In this document: positions 35,021-44,712 of the stretch, piece by piece | Layout of the letters: each line of letters begins with the position of its first letter | Numbering within the stretch: position 1 is the stretch's first letter | Assembly (NCBI RefSeq): GCF_003026475.1 | Contig: NZ_PYMC01000002.1 | Span: 1 to 64,000, forward strand | Origin: Photobacterium lipolyticum | GTDB lineage: Bacteria; Pseudomonadota; Gammaproteobacteria; Enterobacterales; Vibrionaceae | Reading direction: 5' to 3' | DNA length: 64,000 bases | Position numbers and translations under genes: made by a program | Notes under the pieces: model-generated | The model's database searches: none | What the model was told of the DNA's origin: nothing | The model's input: only the letters and a program-made list of their open reading frames with translations

Positions 35021-37534
35021 CTACGATTTAGGCCCTTGTTCAACCAGAATTACACTCCAGATTTCGCCTTTGGTTCCGTCCATCACCGCGCCAGAATACC
35101 ACTCAGACTCTTCATGATAGAATTTCACTGACAGCTCGTTAGTAGCGGATTCAAGCAGTGTGAGTACGGCCCTGAACTCAATCTCGGGATTAGCAACTGG
35201 CTCAGCCGAATATATGCTTAGTTCTATCTGGCCTTCGCTATTAACTGACCACGATATATCGTTATTTTCAGCCGTTCCGTTATCAGCGACAGAAGTAAAC
35301 AGCGCCTTGCTATCAGTTTCAAAGAAAATAGACTCGGTTGGCTCGTCGGAAAAGATAAAGGTTTTGCCCACCATATTATCTGCAGCAAACGAAAGGCTCG
35401 TAGTGCAGTTAGATGCCAATACATTGTCATAATCCGTTTTAGTCGCAAACGTTGTTGGCCGATCGTTAACATCGTCCCAGCCTGAGTCACCTGCTGTGCA
35501 GGGTTGTAGTGAGGTTTCCAGCTGCGGGGTTGAAGGATCGCTGTTATCTGGTGTTTCATTACCATCAGAAGTGTCTTGGTTAAACTCGGTGACTAGCTCG
35601 TCAAACAAGCTATCACTAAATGCAGCTACAATGCTGTCAGCGGCCGATTTATTAAAGGCTAATTCATCATGTTCCACAGTGCCTGCAGGAATATATTCCC
35701 CGCGTCGAACCGCACCTTGATACTCGGTTAATAAGATAAAGCGCTCGTAATAATCGTAATCACCCAGGCCAAGAATTTTGGTCGGCAACTCAAGGACAAA
35801 CATCTTCACGCCATTAACGATTTTGTTTTGCCAAGTTCCGATTTTCAAGAACTCTGCCGTCGATGAGTAGTAGTTGTTGTTGCTGTTGTTGTACTTAACC
35901 TCATAATAGTTCACCGTGCCATCAATCAGCATCTCGGCAACAATCGACCCATTATTGAACCACGCCACTTGAGGGCCTTTTATCTGACTTGGATCAGTTG
36001 TTGCAGCAGCGGTTTCGGATAACAACTGCTCTAAATATTCTGCCGGCCCATTTGCTGAGTTTAACCATACGCTGTTACACATACCGTTTACCTCGTAAGA
36101 CGGATCGTCACAATCGCCATTCCAGATTTCATAGGTGTCATTGAGTGTGGTGAACTTCAACTTGAAGGCTTTTGCGCTGTCTGGGAAGACTGCATCCTGA
36201 GTAACGAATTCAGACCAGTAACCGGCATCAGCGGAGCCGTCTAATGTCAGTGCTATATTTTTGCCTGAAATATCAAAAGTGGTTGCTTCTAGCAATTCAG
36301 CGTACTCGGGCGCGTTAGGGTTAGTAATAGAGATAGTACCATCAGCATTAATACTGATTTCCTCTTGCTCGCGAATTTTTTCCCAACCCGCTGAAGTCAA
36401 CAGGTAGTCATCGTCACTACCGGAATCAGTGTCTTCAATGAAACCATTACTGCTTGCATTATATCGGTACTCGGTTTCTTCCGAACTGGCTGGCGTATTA
36501 TCAGTAGCAGGAATGTGCTTAAAGGTACCATGTGCCGCCTCAAGCGTGCTGCCATGGCGGCCACTGTAAAACCAGTTAACCCCTTCTGTCTGAACCAGCT
36601 CCAGCATGTTTGCACTGCTGGCTGCTTTCTCTGCCTCTCGGATCTCAATTTTATTAACCACCGTCTCAGAATCAAAACTCAGATCATCAGACAAGCTATT
36701 ATTGTTGCCGGTCAAAATGTCTTGAGGATCAAATTCACTTAGTTCCTCGGCGTTATTTTCAACCTGCTCATTAATCGCTTCCAGGGCATCAAGTACTTGT
36801 GCCACGACCAGATCCATTATTTGTTCAAAATCGATACTTTGCCCGCTAGTTTGAACCGCTTGCTCAACAACTTTAAGATTCTGTTTCAATACGGTCGCCG
36901 TCACCTGTGCAACTTTGTGCAGTTGCTTGAATTCTTCTTTTTCCTGTACTGAAACAGTGCTGTCATTTTTCTGAGCAGCTACATAGTCGGTAGACATCTC
37001 GAGATCAGTGCCGAGCTTTATTTTGACACTGGCTTCTGCATCCTCAACAGAATACGCTTCGACATCCTTGTTCGCTTCGATTTCTTGTTGCACAAGCGTA
37101 GTTAACGGGCTGACAAAAGTGTAACCGGCAGGGGCTGTAAGCGAATAATCCCCATCGATTGGTTGCTCAGGGTGGTCTTCATCGATAGTCAAATTTTTAA
37201 TGACTTCTACTACCAGCGGATAGGTATCAATATCAGCTTGATTGACACCAGAAAGCGTGAAGGTTCCTCCCTGATTACTGATTGTTGATGGCTCATCGCT
37301 ATCACACTTCTTATTCTCATTAAGATCCAGACATACAGTGGCATTAACCAAGTAGCCATCAGCCACAGTGCCTGACAAACTGGTTTTTGGTGTAGATGGT
37401 GTCAAGGGAGCCGAAACTGCGCTGTCAGAGCTGGATGAACCACTATTACACGCGGTTAAAATGAGCGTAATACTGGCTGCCAGTAACGAATGTTTAAAAG
37501 TAGTCGTCGTCAAACTCTTGTTCAGATTAATCAT
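35021..37534 (-). CDS. large acidic surface lipoprotein
   Basis: An 837-residue lipoprotein: a signal peptide with lipobox-like LTAC (residues 26-29), then a Ser-rich linker (NSGSSSSDSAVSAP). A small domain SGTVADGYLVNATVCLDLNE with the calcium-site-like run DLNENKKCDSDEP follows, and then several hundred acidic, mostly beta-structured residues. The VADGYLVNATVCLD/NENKKCD pattern is common in Vibrio and Shewanella surface lipoproteins. The remainder has repeated aromatic residues and pairs of cysteines but no enzyme motif that I know. It could be an adhesin or a binding protein. Single gene. Confidence 0.8.
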   Translation of the reverse strand: MINLNKSLTTTTFKHSLLAASITLILTACNSGSSSSDSAVSAPLTPSTPKTSLSGTVADGYLVNATVCLDLNENKKCDSDEPSTISNQGGTFTLSGVNQADIDTYPLVVEVIKNLTIDEDHPEQPIDGDYSLTAPAGYTFVSPLTTLVQQEIEANKDVEAYSVEDAEASVKIKLGTDLEMSTDYVAAQKNDSTVSVQEKEEFKQLHKVAQVTATVLKQNLKVVEQAVQTSGQSIDFEQIMDLVVAQVLDALEAINEQVENNAEELSEFDPQDILTGNNNSLSDDLSFDSETVVNKIEIREAEKAASSANMLELVQTEGVNWFYSGRHGSTLEAAHGTFKHIPATDNTPASSEETEYRYNASSNGFIEDTDSGSDDDYLLTSAGWEKIREQEEISINADGTISITNPNAPEYAELLEATTFDISGKNIALTLDGSADAGYWSEFVTQDAVFPDSAKAFKLKFTTLNDTYEIWNGDCDDPSYEVNGMCNSVWLNSANGPAEYLEQLLSETAAATTDPSQIKGPQVAWFNNGSIVAEMLIDGTVNYYEVKYNNSNNNYYSSTAEFLKIGTWQNKIVNGVKMFVLELPTKILGLGDYDYYERFILLTEYQGAVRRGEYIPAGTVEHDELAFNKSAADSIVAAFSDSLFDELVTEFNQDTSDGNETPDNSDPSTPQLETSLQPCTAGDSGWDDVNDRPTTFATKTDYDNVLASNCTTSLSFAADNMVGKTFIFSDEPTESIFFETDSKALFTSVADNGTAENNDISWSVNSEGQIELSIYSAEPVANPEIEFRAVLTLLESATNELSVKFYHEESEWYSGAVMDGTKGEIWSVILVEQGPKS

Positions 37535-38496
37535 ATTTTCTACCTAAATTTGGATAGTAAAAGTTGCTTTGAAATTCCCATTTGATTCTATTCAATGCCA
37601 AGACCCCATATGAACTTGCACCCGGCTTCCTTATTCGGTTTTATTTAGCCGGAAATAGCGGTAAGTTTGTACAGCACGTCTTTAAAAAATTATGAGAAAC
37701 ACTGAGTTACTTAATAGTGCTAACATATTTTCGAAAAGTTCTCGGGGCCTTTGCTATCATTTATGGTCACAGCACAACTTATACCAATCACGAATATATA
37801 CCAAATATTTATGGAAGAGGTGGGATTAATATCAATTACTGCAACCCTTTAGGCGAAGCAACTAATATATTGATTAATAAGGGGTTAAATTTAAAACCTC
37901 TTTAGAGTAAATACACTTTACGCTATAAATCAGGATCTTATGAAATATAACATTTATGGCTACCACACCTGTCGGCGCATAATAAATATACAAACATTCC
38001 TCAAAAAAAAGATATCTAATATATTACAACCCGAAGTGTCAAATAAACATCGCAGCGTCAATTAAATAACACAGCACGTACAGTCACCAACTCAATTTAA
38101 ATAAATACTCAACACGATAGCGAACAGTAATAGCTAATTTCAGCTTTTTTGTCAGTCACAAATCTCAGCTATAACGGAGCTGCTGATACGGTGAATACAT
38201 GCTTATGTACGCAAGTTACCTCAAGATGCAGGATTCAGAGTGATACCAGCCAGTTCAATTCAAGAAAAATGTACGTATCGCGCAAACGTGACCGCTGTTC
38301 GTGGTCAAGCTGATTGGAACTGATGTATGTGCCACCGACAAAAAAACGATCAACCGCACAAAAAAAGCACATCATCTCGAAAAAAGTCTTATTTATCAGG
38401 TATAAATTATATTTTGTATAATACTTGTTAATAGCAGCACTCTTTTATTATTAATACTGTTATTTGGTGGCGATAATCTAGAGTAAGAACATAATA
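37535..38496. other. long AT-rich intergenic region
   Basis: About 960 bp without a convincing gene. A 62-codon frame at 37717-37905 has poor composition and no ribosome site. Around 38205-38255 lies a decayed copy of the dispersed repeat. The AT-rich character and emptiness fit an accessory region. Confidence 0.4.
38205..38255 (+). repeat. dispersed intergenic repeat, decayed copy
   Basis: It contains GCAAGTTACCTCAAGATGCA followed by GGATTCAGAGTGATACC, close to the core of the copies at 22868-22933, 26512-26553 and 41666-41710. Confidence 0.5.
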
Positions 38497-39033
38497 ATGC
38501 TGGACGCATTGCGATCAAGACATGAAAAAAGGAGAAACCTCATAGAAACAATCGATTACCTAAAAGATAGATACAGTGCAGAACTAGCGCGGTTTGATCA
38601 ATTAGAAAGTAAATGTTCTAAGTTACTAAGTTTTTTAACCATCGCCATCGCCGCTCTTGGATCTGTTGCTGTGATAAAAAGTGAAAGCATCTTTGAACCA
38701 TCAATACCTGTTGAATGGATAAAATTGGTTGCATTTTTGATTGCCCTATTTGCCGCAGTTTGTGCCTGGGGCCACTCTTTACTGGCTCTAAAAATGGTGG
38801 ATTGTCCCGTACTGCAAAAAAATGGAGATGCTGCAAAATACCTAGATATGGCCGATATAGTAAGTCGAGATCAACATATTATTAATGCTTATCTTGATAC
38901 AACAGAAAAAATATCAGAAATAGTCAAAGAGAAGTCAAAATACATTGAACTGGCTTACGAAGAGTTAACAATGTGCGCTTGGTTCCTTGGGATTGTCGCG
39001 GCAATCGCTATTGGCATGGAAATTCTCAATTAA
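38497..39033 (+). CDS. three-helix membrane protein, Pycsar-TM/SLATT-like in layout
   Basis: A 178-residue membrane protein. An N-terminal basic coiled-coil helix (about 1-42) precedes two helices (about 43-62, LLSFLTIAIAALGSVAVI, and 76-98, LVAFLIALFAAVCAWGHSLL). A long helical cytoplasmic linker (about 105-152) follows, then a third helix at the very end (AWFLGIVAAIAIGMEIL). This helix-helix-linker-helix order resembles small membrane effectors of nucleotide-signal defence systems (PycTM, SLATT), but I cannot confirm a family by eye. A class IV nucleotide cyclase gene lies 242 bp downstream in the same direction. No good ribosome site is obvious before the ATG. Confidence 0.6.
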   Translation: MLDALRSRHEKRRNLIETIDYLKDRYSAELARFDQLESKCSKLLSFLTIAIAALGSVAVIKSESIFEPSIPVEWIKLVAFLIALFAAVCAWGHSLLALKMVDCPVLQKNGDAAKYLDMADIVSRDQHIINAYLDTTEKISEIVKEKSKYIELAYEELTMCAWFLGIVAAIAIGMEILN

Positions 39034-39275
39034 CAAAGGAGCCAAGGAACAACGGCAACTGACTGCACTTTTAGTTTCAATCTCCCCCGTTGACTGGCAA
39101 TATTGCTCTCACTATTTTCAATTTCATGGTCAATTCACACCACCACCACACCACCACAAAAGATAACATTTCTATGTGTTTCAGTATGTTGATGCCTTTT
39201 TTATTACTACGACATACAAGCTTACGAATCCGAAGTATCATAACCGCTTATATTAACTTGTTTAAAGGTAAGCCC
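39034..39275. other. spacer between the membrane protein and cyclase genes
   Basis: 242 bp. A CAC-rich stretch (39137-39157) encodes four histidines in one frame, but there is no terminator/antiterminator pair and no ribosome site that would make it a his-type leader. The end carries AAAGG before the cyclase ATG. Confidence 0.35.
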
Positions 39276-39818
39276 ATGAGCAAGCATTTCGAGGGTAAAT
39301 TCGAAGTAGAACTTAAATATCGTTTAAATTCCAGGGACCGTTTCTTATTTAATTTGCATGAAATGAGTCCAGAAGTAATGCTGGAAAACAACCTAGAGCA
39401 CGATTGCTATTTTGATTCACCTAAGCATTCATTGTGCAGCGAAAGTAAGAGTGTTTGCATAAGAGAAATGCAACCGTCTGGAATTATGCTCTGGATAGTG
39501 AAAGGACCAGAGAAAGATCGTTGTGAAGCGCTTAACATTACTGACTCTGTTAAAGCTAAAAGTATGCTGAAGACAATGGGGTTCGAGCAAGTTTTAGATA
39601 TGAGAAAGAAACGAAGCATCTATTTTCTCGGTAAATATCATGTGACGGTTGATCATCTTGAAGATATTGGTGACTTTGCTGAACTTGCAATCATGACTGA
39701 TGACGAATCTATGTTAAAAGAATATAAGCAGCAGTTACTAACTCTGGCACAGAACTTAGGGTTAGATGAAGAACAGCTTGAGTTAAAATCATATCGCGAA
39801 CTTTATATGGCACAATAA
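39276..39818 (+). CDS. CYTH domain class IV adenylate cyclase (CyaB type)
   Basis: A 180-residue CYTH protein closely like the class IV adenylate cyclases of Vibrio and Aeromonas CyaB. It has the N-terminal ExExK motif in FEVELKYRL, CIREMQPSGIMLWIVKGPEK, the RSIYFLGKYHVTVDHLEDIG stretch and FAELAIMTDDE. These line the tunnel that binds triphosphate and metal. It should make cAMP from ATP, though CYTH enzymes also include triphosphatases. I choose the ATG at 39276 (MSKHFEGK, with AAAGG upstream); a longer frame to 39090 adds an unlikely leader. Followed by a strong bidirectional terminator. Confidence 0.88.
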   Translation: MSKHFEGKFEVELKYRLNSRDRFLFNLHEMSPEVMLENNLEHDCYFDSPKHSLCSESKSVCIREMQPSGIMLWIVKGPEKDRCEALNITDSVKAKSMLKTMGFEQVLDMRKKRSIYFLGKYHVTVDHLEDIGDFAELAIMTDDESMLKEYKQQLLTLAQNLGLDEEQLELKSYRELYMAQ

Positions 39819-39849
39819 AAAAAGCCCGAACCAAAGTTCGGGCTTAGCT
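39818..39849. terminator. bidirectional terminator between cyclase and ptsG
   Basis: AAGCCCGAAC and GTTCGGGCTT form a 10-bp stem with loop CAAA, preceded by a run of A (T on the other strand), so it can stop the leftward ptsG transcript as well as the cyclase transcript. Confidence 0.85.
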
Positions 39850-39869
39850 TAGTCTAAATTAGACTTTTA

Positions 39870-41258
39870 TTATGCTAGTACTTCCATTTGACCTTTGATG
39901 ATTTCGGAGTGAGTACCGAATACAGCCTGGAAGTTGTCGCCTTTAACGAACACACCAGCAGCACCTAGTGCTTTAAGACGGTCAGTATCAACCTTAGCGC
40001 TGTTGTGAACAGTAACACGTAGACGTGTGATACAAGCTTCTAAATCTTTAATGTTCGCTTTACCACCGAATGCATCAGTAATATCTTTAGCCAGACCGTC
40101 AGATGACGTGTTTACCGCAACTTTTGCTTCTTCTTCGTCTTCACGGCCAAGAGTCTTCAGGTTAAGAGCCTTGATTAGCGTAACGAATACTAAGAAGTAG
40201 ATTACTGCGTAGATAACACCGATTACTGGTAGTAACCAACCGTTTGTTGACTGACCGAATAGTAAAGTGAAGTCAAACAGACCGTGGCTGAAAGTAGTAC
40301 CGTGCTTAATACCCAGCATAATCATCACTACGAATGCAGAACCTGCTAGTAGTGCGTGAGCAACGTAAAGTACAGGAGCAACGAACAGGAATGCAAACTC
40401 GATTGGTTCGGTGATACCTGTTAGGAACGAAGTCAATGCTGCAGAACCCAGGATTGAAGCAACTTTCAGTTTGTTCTCAGGCTTAGCTGTTACGTACATT
40501 GCAAGACATGCAGCAGGTAAGCCGAACATCTTAAACATGTAACCACCAGCCAGGTTTCCTGCTGTTGCATCACCTGCTAGGTAGCGAGGGATTTCACCGC
40601 GAACAACTTCACCAGCAGCAGTTGTGAACTCACCAACTTCGTAGAAGAAAGGTGCATTCCAGATGTGGTGCAGGCCGAATGGAATTAGAGAGCGCTCAAC
40701 AATACCGTAGATACCGAATGCCACTTCCGGAGACTGGTAAGCAGCCCACTCAGAGAATGTCGCAATACCAGCACCGATTGGTTGCCATACGATAGCCAGT
40801 ATAGCCGCAACAACACACGCCGCTAATGAGGTTACGATTGGAACGAAGCGTTTACCACCGAAGAAGCCAAGGTAAGTTGGTAGCTTAATAGAGTGATATT
40901 TATTAAATAGTTGTGCAGCTACCAAGCCCATGATGACACCACCGAATACACCGGTATCAGTACCCTCAGCAACAACGCCTAGTACGCGAGTCATGGTTAG
41001 ATAACCAAGACCAGCAGCCAGTGCAGCAACACCGTCATTTTTTGTAAAGCCTAGCGCAACACCGATAGCAAATAGCAATGCCATATTGGCAAACACACCC
41101 AGACCGGCCTCGGTCATGACTTGCGCTACAATATCAGGCAAGAATTTTGCGACTTCTGAGTTACCACCAATCCCGAGTAGAATACCAGCCGCTGGCATAC
41201 ATGCTACAGGAAGCATGAGGCTACGCCCCATTTTTTGCATCGTACTGAAAAAGTTCAT
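39870..41258 (-). CDS. ptsG: glucose-type PTS permease EIICB
   Basis: This protein transports glucose (or glucosamine) and phosphorylates it. The 462-residue EIIC-EIIB fusion opens with MNFFSTMQKMGRSLMLPVAC. The EIIC part has about ten membrane segments with IPFGLHHIWNAPFFYE and the sugar-site ITEPIEFAFLF. The EIIB domain follows a linker and has the phosphorylated cysteine in LEACITRLRVTV. There is no EIIA domain, so it needs a separate EIIA-Glc. I use the ATG at 41258, which has GGGGG eight bases before it, not the ATG at 41270. Confidence 0.93.
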   Translation of the reverse strand: MNFFSTMQKMGRSLMLPVACMPAAGILLGIGGNSEVAKFLPDIVAQVMTEAGLGVFANMALLFAIGVALGFTKNDGVAALAAGLGYLTMTRVLGVVAEGTDTGVFGGVIMGLVAAQLFNKYHSIKLPTYLGFFGGKRFVPIVTSLAACVVAAILAIVWQPIGAGIATFSEWAAYQSPEVAFGIYGIVERSLIPFGLHHIWNAPFFYEVGEFTTAAGEVVRGEIPRYLAGDATAGNLAGGYMFKMFGLPAACLAMYVTAKPENKLKVASILGSAALTSFLTGITEPIEFAFLFVAPVLYVAHALLAGSAFVVMIMLGIKHGTTFSHGLFDFTLLFGQSTNGWLLPVIGVIYAVIYFLVFVTLIKALNLKTLGREDEEEAKVAVNTSSDGLAKDITDAFGGKANIKDLEACITRLRVTVHNSAKVDTDRLKALGAAGVFVKGDNFQAVFGTHSEIIKGQMEVLA

Positions 41259-41515
41259 TTGAACCCCCATTCATTATGAACATAAATTTTTTAAGCCCTG
41301 GTAGTATCAGGGCATCGTTATCGATTACTTTATAAATAACCGTGGTACCGTGTGTTTAAGTTCGCAGCAGATCAAGAAAAGTAAGTAAATCGCCTCTTTC
41401 TTGTCCCTGCTTTTATTTAGAATCGTTTATTAATTTCGTTATAAACTTTTTGTTTCAACGGGGAGTATCATACGATACCAATTTTGATATTTACGAGGAG
41501 GCCATCACACTGAAT

Positions 41516-41540
41516 GTAACATAACGTAACGTAACGTAAC
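41516..41540. repeat. tandem GTAAC pentamer array
   Basis: Five 5-bp units in a row: GTAAC ATAAC GTAAC GTAAC GTAAC. It lies about 258 bp upstream of the ptsG start. Confidence 0.8.
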
Positions 41541-41665
41541 CACCTGGTAATTGTGTGTAAGGTTAACTTAACTTGTCTTGCTTGACCGCACTTTTCCGTT
41601 GCTTTTCATGCTAATAACAACCAGGCCAATACTCAAGGCCTATCAATTAGGTTTAACGTTGCTAC

Positions 41666-41710
41666 TTATACCCAAGCAACCTCAAGATGCTCGTTGCAGC
41701 GAGCGTTTAT
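41666..41710 (+). repeat. dispersed intergenic repeat copy before the GGDEF-EAL gene
   Basis: TTATACCCAAGCAACCTCAA followed by GATGCTCGTTGCAGCGAGC. It shares the TATACCCAA-n-ACCTCAAGATGC part with the other copies. Similar-looking sequence may extend to about 41780. Confidence 0.6.
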
Positions 41711-41916
41711 TGGCTTCTAGGTAAGGCGCTGATTTGAAGTCATCGTAGTTCTGCGTCAAATGAGCTTGAGGGGGCAACCATTCCTGTGCGCATTTATGCT
41801 TATAATCAACAAAGCTATTGATGTATATCTGAGCGTTAATTGTGCTTTCTCATTGCAATTCAAGCATAAGGTGGGCAGAATTCATCTTTCTACAATCAAT
41901 ATGACACATTGCCTAA

Positions 41917-44712
41917 ATGCAGCATCTAAAAAATAATAAGCACATTTACTTTGCCATTGCGCTTTACGTAACTTGGATTATTGTTTTTTCTGCTTTCAAT
42001 TACTACCAAGATAAGAAACAGATTTATTCCACCCTGGATCAGCAGCTTGAAAGTGCTGCGCTTACCATTCCGCTACTATTACCAAATAACTTTCATAATA
42101 AAGCAATAACTAAAGATGGGCTGTCAGAGCAACAGGACAAAGAAATCACCTTGAAGCTGTCGGAATACACCCATAGCAACCCAGTTGCTTATATTTATAC
42201 TCTGATACTACAGGATGAGAAAATATTCTTTACGTCTTCAAGTGCATCCGACCAAGCACTCGAAAAGCATGACAGTCTGACTTCTTTTTTCGAACAATAT
42301 GACGATGTTGATCCTCTGGTCTATCAAGTCTTTCGCAGTGGTGAAACAAGCTTTCTTGAATATACGGATAAGTGGGGACGTTTTCGTAGCATTTTTATTC
42401 CTCTCTATGCTGAAGATGGAACAGTATATATTGCCGGAGCCGATCTTCCGATAAATCATATTCAAGCACTTCTAAGTAAAAACCTATACCTTACGCTTGT
42501 CATTTCAGTATTATTCTTACTATTGGTTTACCCTCTTTTTATCCTACTTACCTCTGAATCTCGCCGGATGGCCAGGAAGCTGGAACAAAGGATAGAACAA
42601 CGAACATCCGAACTGGTTCAAAGTGAAGCAAAACTTAACTCAATTGTTGAGCATTCGCCCGTTGGTATTTTTCACTACAACAACCAAGGTGAATTGATAA
42701 AAACCAACAAACGTTTTGAGGATATTATTGGCGCCCAAAAGGATAAGCTGATTGGATTTAATATGCTCACACACCTTAAAGACCCCGAAATGCTGGAAGC
42801 CGTTCGCCAATCCTTGGCAGGAAATATCAGTTCTTTTGACGGTCCCTACACGTCAGTTACCGGTAATCGGTTTATGTATCTCCACGGAGATTTTGTTCCC
42901 CTTTACTCAAGCAACGGTGACATAGAAGGCGGCGTGGGCGTTTATGATGATAGAACTGATATACAACGCAACACTGACAACCTTAAAAAGCTCTCGATGG
43001 TCGTCGAATATAGCCCTAATGGCATTCTAATTACGGATATTGATGGCACTATCGAGTATATCAATCCTAAGTATTCTCAAATGATTGGTTATTCGTCAGT
43101 TGAAGTTATCGGAAAAAAAACTAACATTTTAAATTCTGGAGAAACCGACCGTACTGTTTATGAAACGTTATGGTCGACAATACTATCAGGCCAAGAATGG
43201 TGCGGCGAATTACATAACCGCAAAAAAAATGGCGAATTGTTTTTGGCTCAGGTTTGCATTGTCCCTATTATCAATGATGATGGTGTCATTACCCATTTCA
43301 TCGGAATGCAAGAAGATGTTACTGAAGTACGAATGGCATCCAAAAAAATATCCTTCCAAGCAAAACACGACATGCTTACAGGGTTGATCAACCGATACGA
43401 ATTTGAAAATAGGCTTGCCCTGCTTGTCGATGATGCACAACAAAACAATGCTACCCATGCTTTGTGTTTCTTAGATCTCGATCAGTTTAAAATCATTAAC
43501 GATACTTGCGGCCATGTCGCGGGTGATGAATTACTACGCCAACTAAGTTTGTTATTACAAAAAACCATACAATCAAAAGACATTTTAGCAAGAATCGGCG
43601 GTGATGAATTTGCAATTTTAATGGAGAACTGTAACCTCGAACAAGCTGAGGAAACGGCTAATACCGTATTAGAATTAGTTAAGAAATTTCAGTTCATGTG
43701 GATGAAGAATTCATTCAGCATTGGAGTCAGCATTGGTTTAACTCAAATCAGCAAGACCTCAGGGAATATCACAGAAGTGCTGATCCATGCTGATTCAGCT
43801 TGTTATGCCGCCAAAGATTTAGGCCGCAATAGAATCCATATTTATCACTCTGATGATGCGCTGCTCGCAAAACGCGATGGAGAATTCCGGTGGGTTAATG
43901 AGATAAAAGACGCTTTAAACGAAAATCGGTTTGAGCTCTATGCACAACCCATTGTATCTCTATCAGATGTACCTCATAAACGCATCTACGAGGTACTGCT
44001 ACGTTTACGGACTAAAAATGGTGACATTATTCCTCCAGGCACCTTTTTCCCGGCAGCTGAACGCTATAACTTATCTCAACCGATTGACCGTTGGGTAGTT
44101 GATCACACTTTTTCATGGCTGAAAAAGCATCTGCCTCAACTTGATGATTTAGATCACCTAACTATCAATCTGTCAGGCGCATCGTTAGGCGATAACGAAT
44201 TACTGCGTCATATCATGCAACAGATTAAAAGCGATAACCTGCCCCCGGGCAAAATTCAATTTGAAATAACGGAAACAGCCGCAATTAGCAACCTGCGTGA
44301 TGCGACTTTGTTTATCAACATATTGCGCGAGTTTGGCTGTCAGTTCGCCTTGGATGATTTTGGCAGTGGTTTATCATCGTTTGCCTATCTTAAAAACTTA
44401 TCAGTCAGTACGCTTAAAATAGACGGCCTTTTTGTCAAAGATATTTTAAATAACCAGATTGACGGTGCAATGGTGAAATCGATCAACGAAATCGGCCATA
44501 TCATGGGTATGAAAACGATTGCTGAGTTTGTAGAGAACGACGCGATAAAAGATCAGTTAACAACGATTGGGGTAGATTTTGCACAGGGGTATGGCATTGG
44601 TAAGCCGGAGCCTATTGATAATATCCTCACAAAAACACCATCATACCAATCTACGGAAGCTCCTGAAGCTCCTGAAGCTCCTGAAGCTATTGAAACTGCA
44701 GCGATAGGATAA
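41917..44712 (+). CDS. PAS-PAS-GGDEF-EAL cyclic-di-GMP protein
   Basis: A 931-residue inner-membrane c-di-GMP enzyme. Two helices (about 10-28 and 185-210) flank a periplasmic sensor. PAS domains follow at about 237-345 and 355-475. The GGDEF domain (about 488-645) has the intact RIGGDEFAI site. The EAL domain (about 665-910) has EVL in place of EAL, but the catalytic glutamate is kept and INLSG, FEITE, ALDDFGSG and LKIDG are present. It could therefore make or degrade c-di-GMP. The C-terminus carries three EAP repeats encoded by 9-bp tandem repeats. Single gene. Confidence 0.92.
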   Translation: MQHLKNNKHIYFAIALYVTWIIVFSAFNYYQDKKQIYSTLDQQLESAALTIPLLLPNNFHNKAITKDGLSEQQDKEITLKLSEYTHSNPVAYIYTLILQDEKIFFTSSSASDQALEKHDSLTSFFEQYDDVDPLVYQVFRSGETSFLEYTDKWGRFRSIFIPLYAEDGTVYIAGADLPINHIQALLSKNLYLTLVISVLFLLLVYPLFILLTSESRRMARKLEQRIEQRTSELVQSEAKLNSIVEHSPVGIFHYNNQGELIKTNKRFEDIIGAQKDKLIGFNMLTHLKDPEMLEAVRQSLAGNISSFDGPYTSVTGNRFMYLHGDFVPLYSSNGDIEGGVGVYDDRTDIQRNTDNLKKLSMVVEYSPNGILITDIDGTIEYINPKYSQMIGYSSVEVIGKKTNILNSGETDRTVYETLWSTILSGQEWCGELHNRKKNGELFLAQVCIVPIINDDGVITHFIGMQEDVTEVRMASKKISFQAKHDMLTGLINRYEFENRLALLVDDAQQNNATHALCFLDLDQFKIINDTCGHVAGDELLRQLSLLLQKTIQSKDILARIGGDEFAILMENCNLEQAEETANTVLELVKKFQFMWMKNSFSIGVSIGLTQISKTSGNITEVLIHADSACYAAKDLGRNRIHIYHSDDALLAKRDGEFRWVNEIKDALNENRFELYAQPIVSLSDVPHKRIYEVLLRLRTKNGDIIPPGTFFPAAERYNLSQPIDRWVVDHTFSWLKKHLPQLDDLDHLTINLSGASLGDNELLRHIMQQIKSDNLPPGKIQFEITETAAISNLRDATLFINILREFGCQFALDDFGSGLSSFAYLKNLSVSTLKIDGLFVKDILNNQIDGAMVKSINEIGHIMGMKTIAEFVENDAIKDQLTTIGVDFAQGYGIGKPEPIDNILTKTPSYQSTEAPEAPEAPEAIETAAIG
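44656..44688. repeat. 9-bp tandem repeats in the GGDEF-EAL gene
   Basis: GAAGCTCCT occurs three times in a row followed by a partial GAAGCT. It encodes EAPEAPEAPEA, an acidic proline-alanine tail after the EAL domain. Copy number may vary between strains. Confidence 0.85.

Larger units (their letters stand above)
41259..41916. other. intergenic region between ptsG and the GGDEF-EAL gene
   Basis: 658 bp holding divergent promoters. It contains five tandem pentamers (GTAAC, ATAAC and three GTAAC) at 41516-41540 and a copy of the dispersed repeat at 41666-41710. I see no gene. Confidence 0.5.

Noticed and set aside
37717-37905. 62-codon frame in the long intergenic region
   Set aside because: No ribosome site, AT-driven composition and no recognisable feature.
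39090-39275. Four-histidine run upstream of the cyclase as a his-type leader peptide
   Set aside because: Only four histidines, no ribosome site, no paired terminator and antiterminator stems, and no histidine gene downstream.
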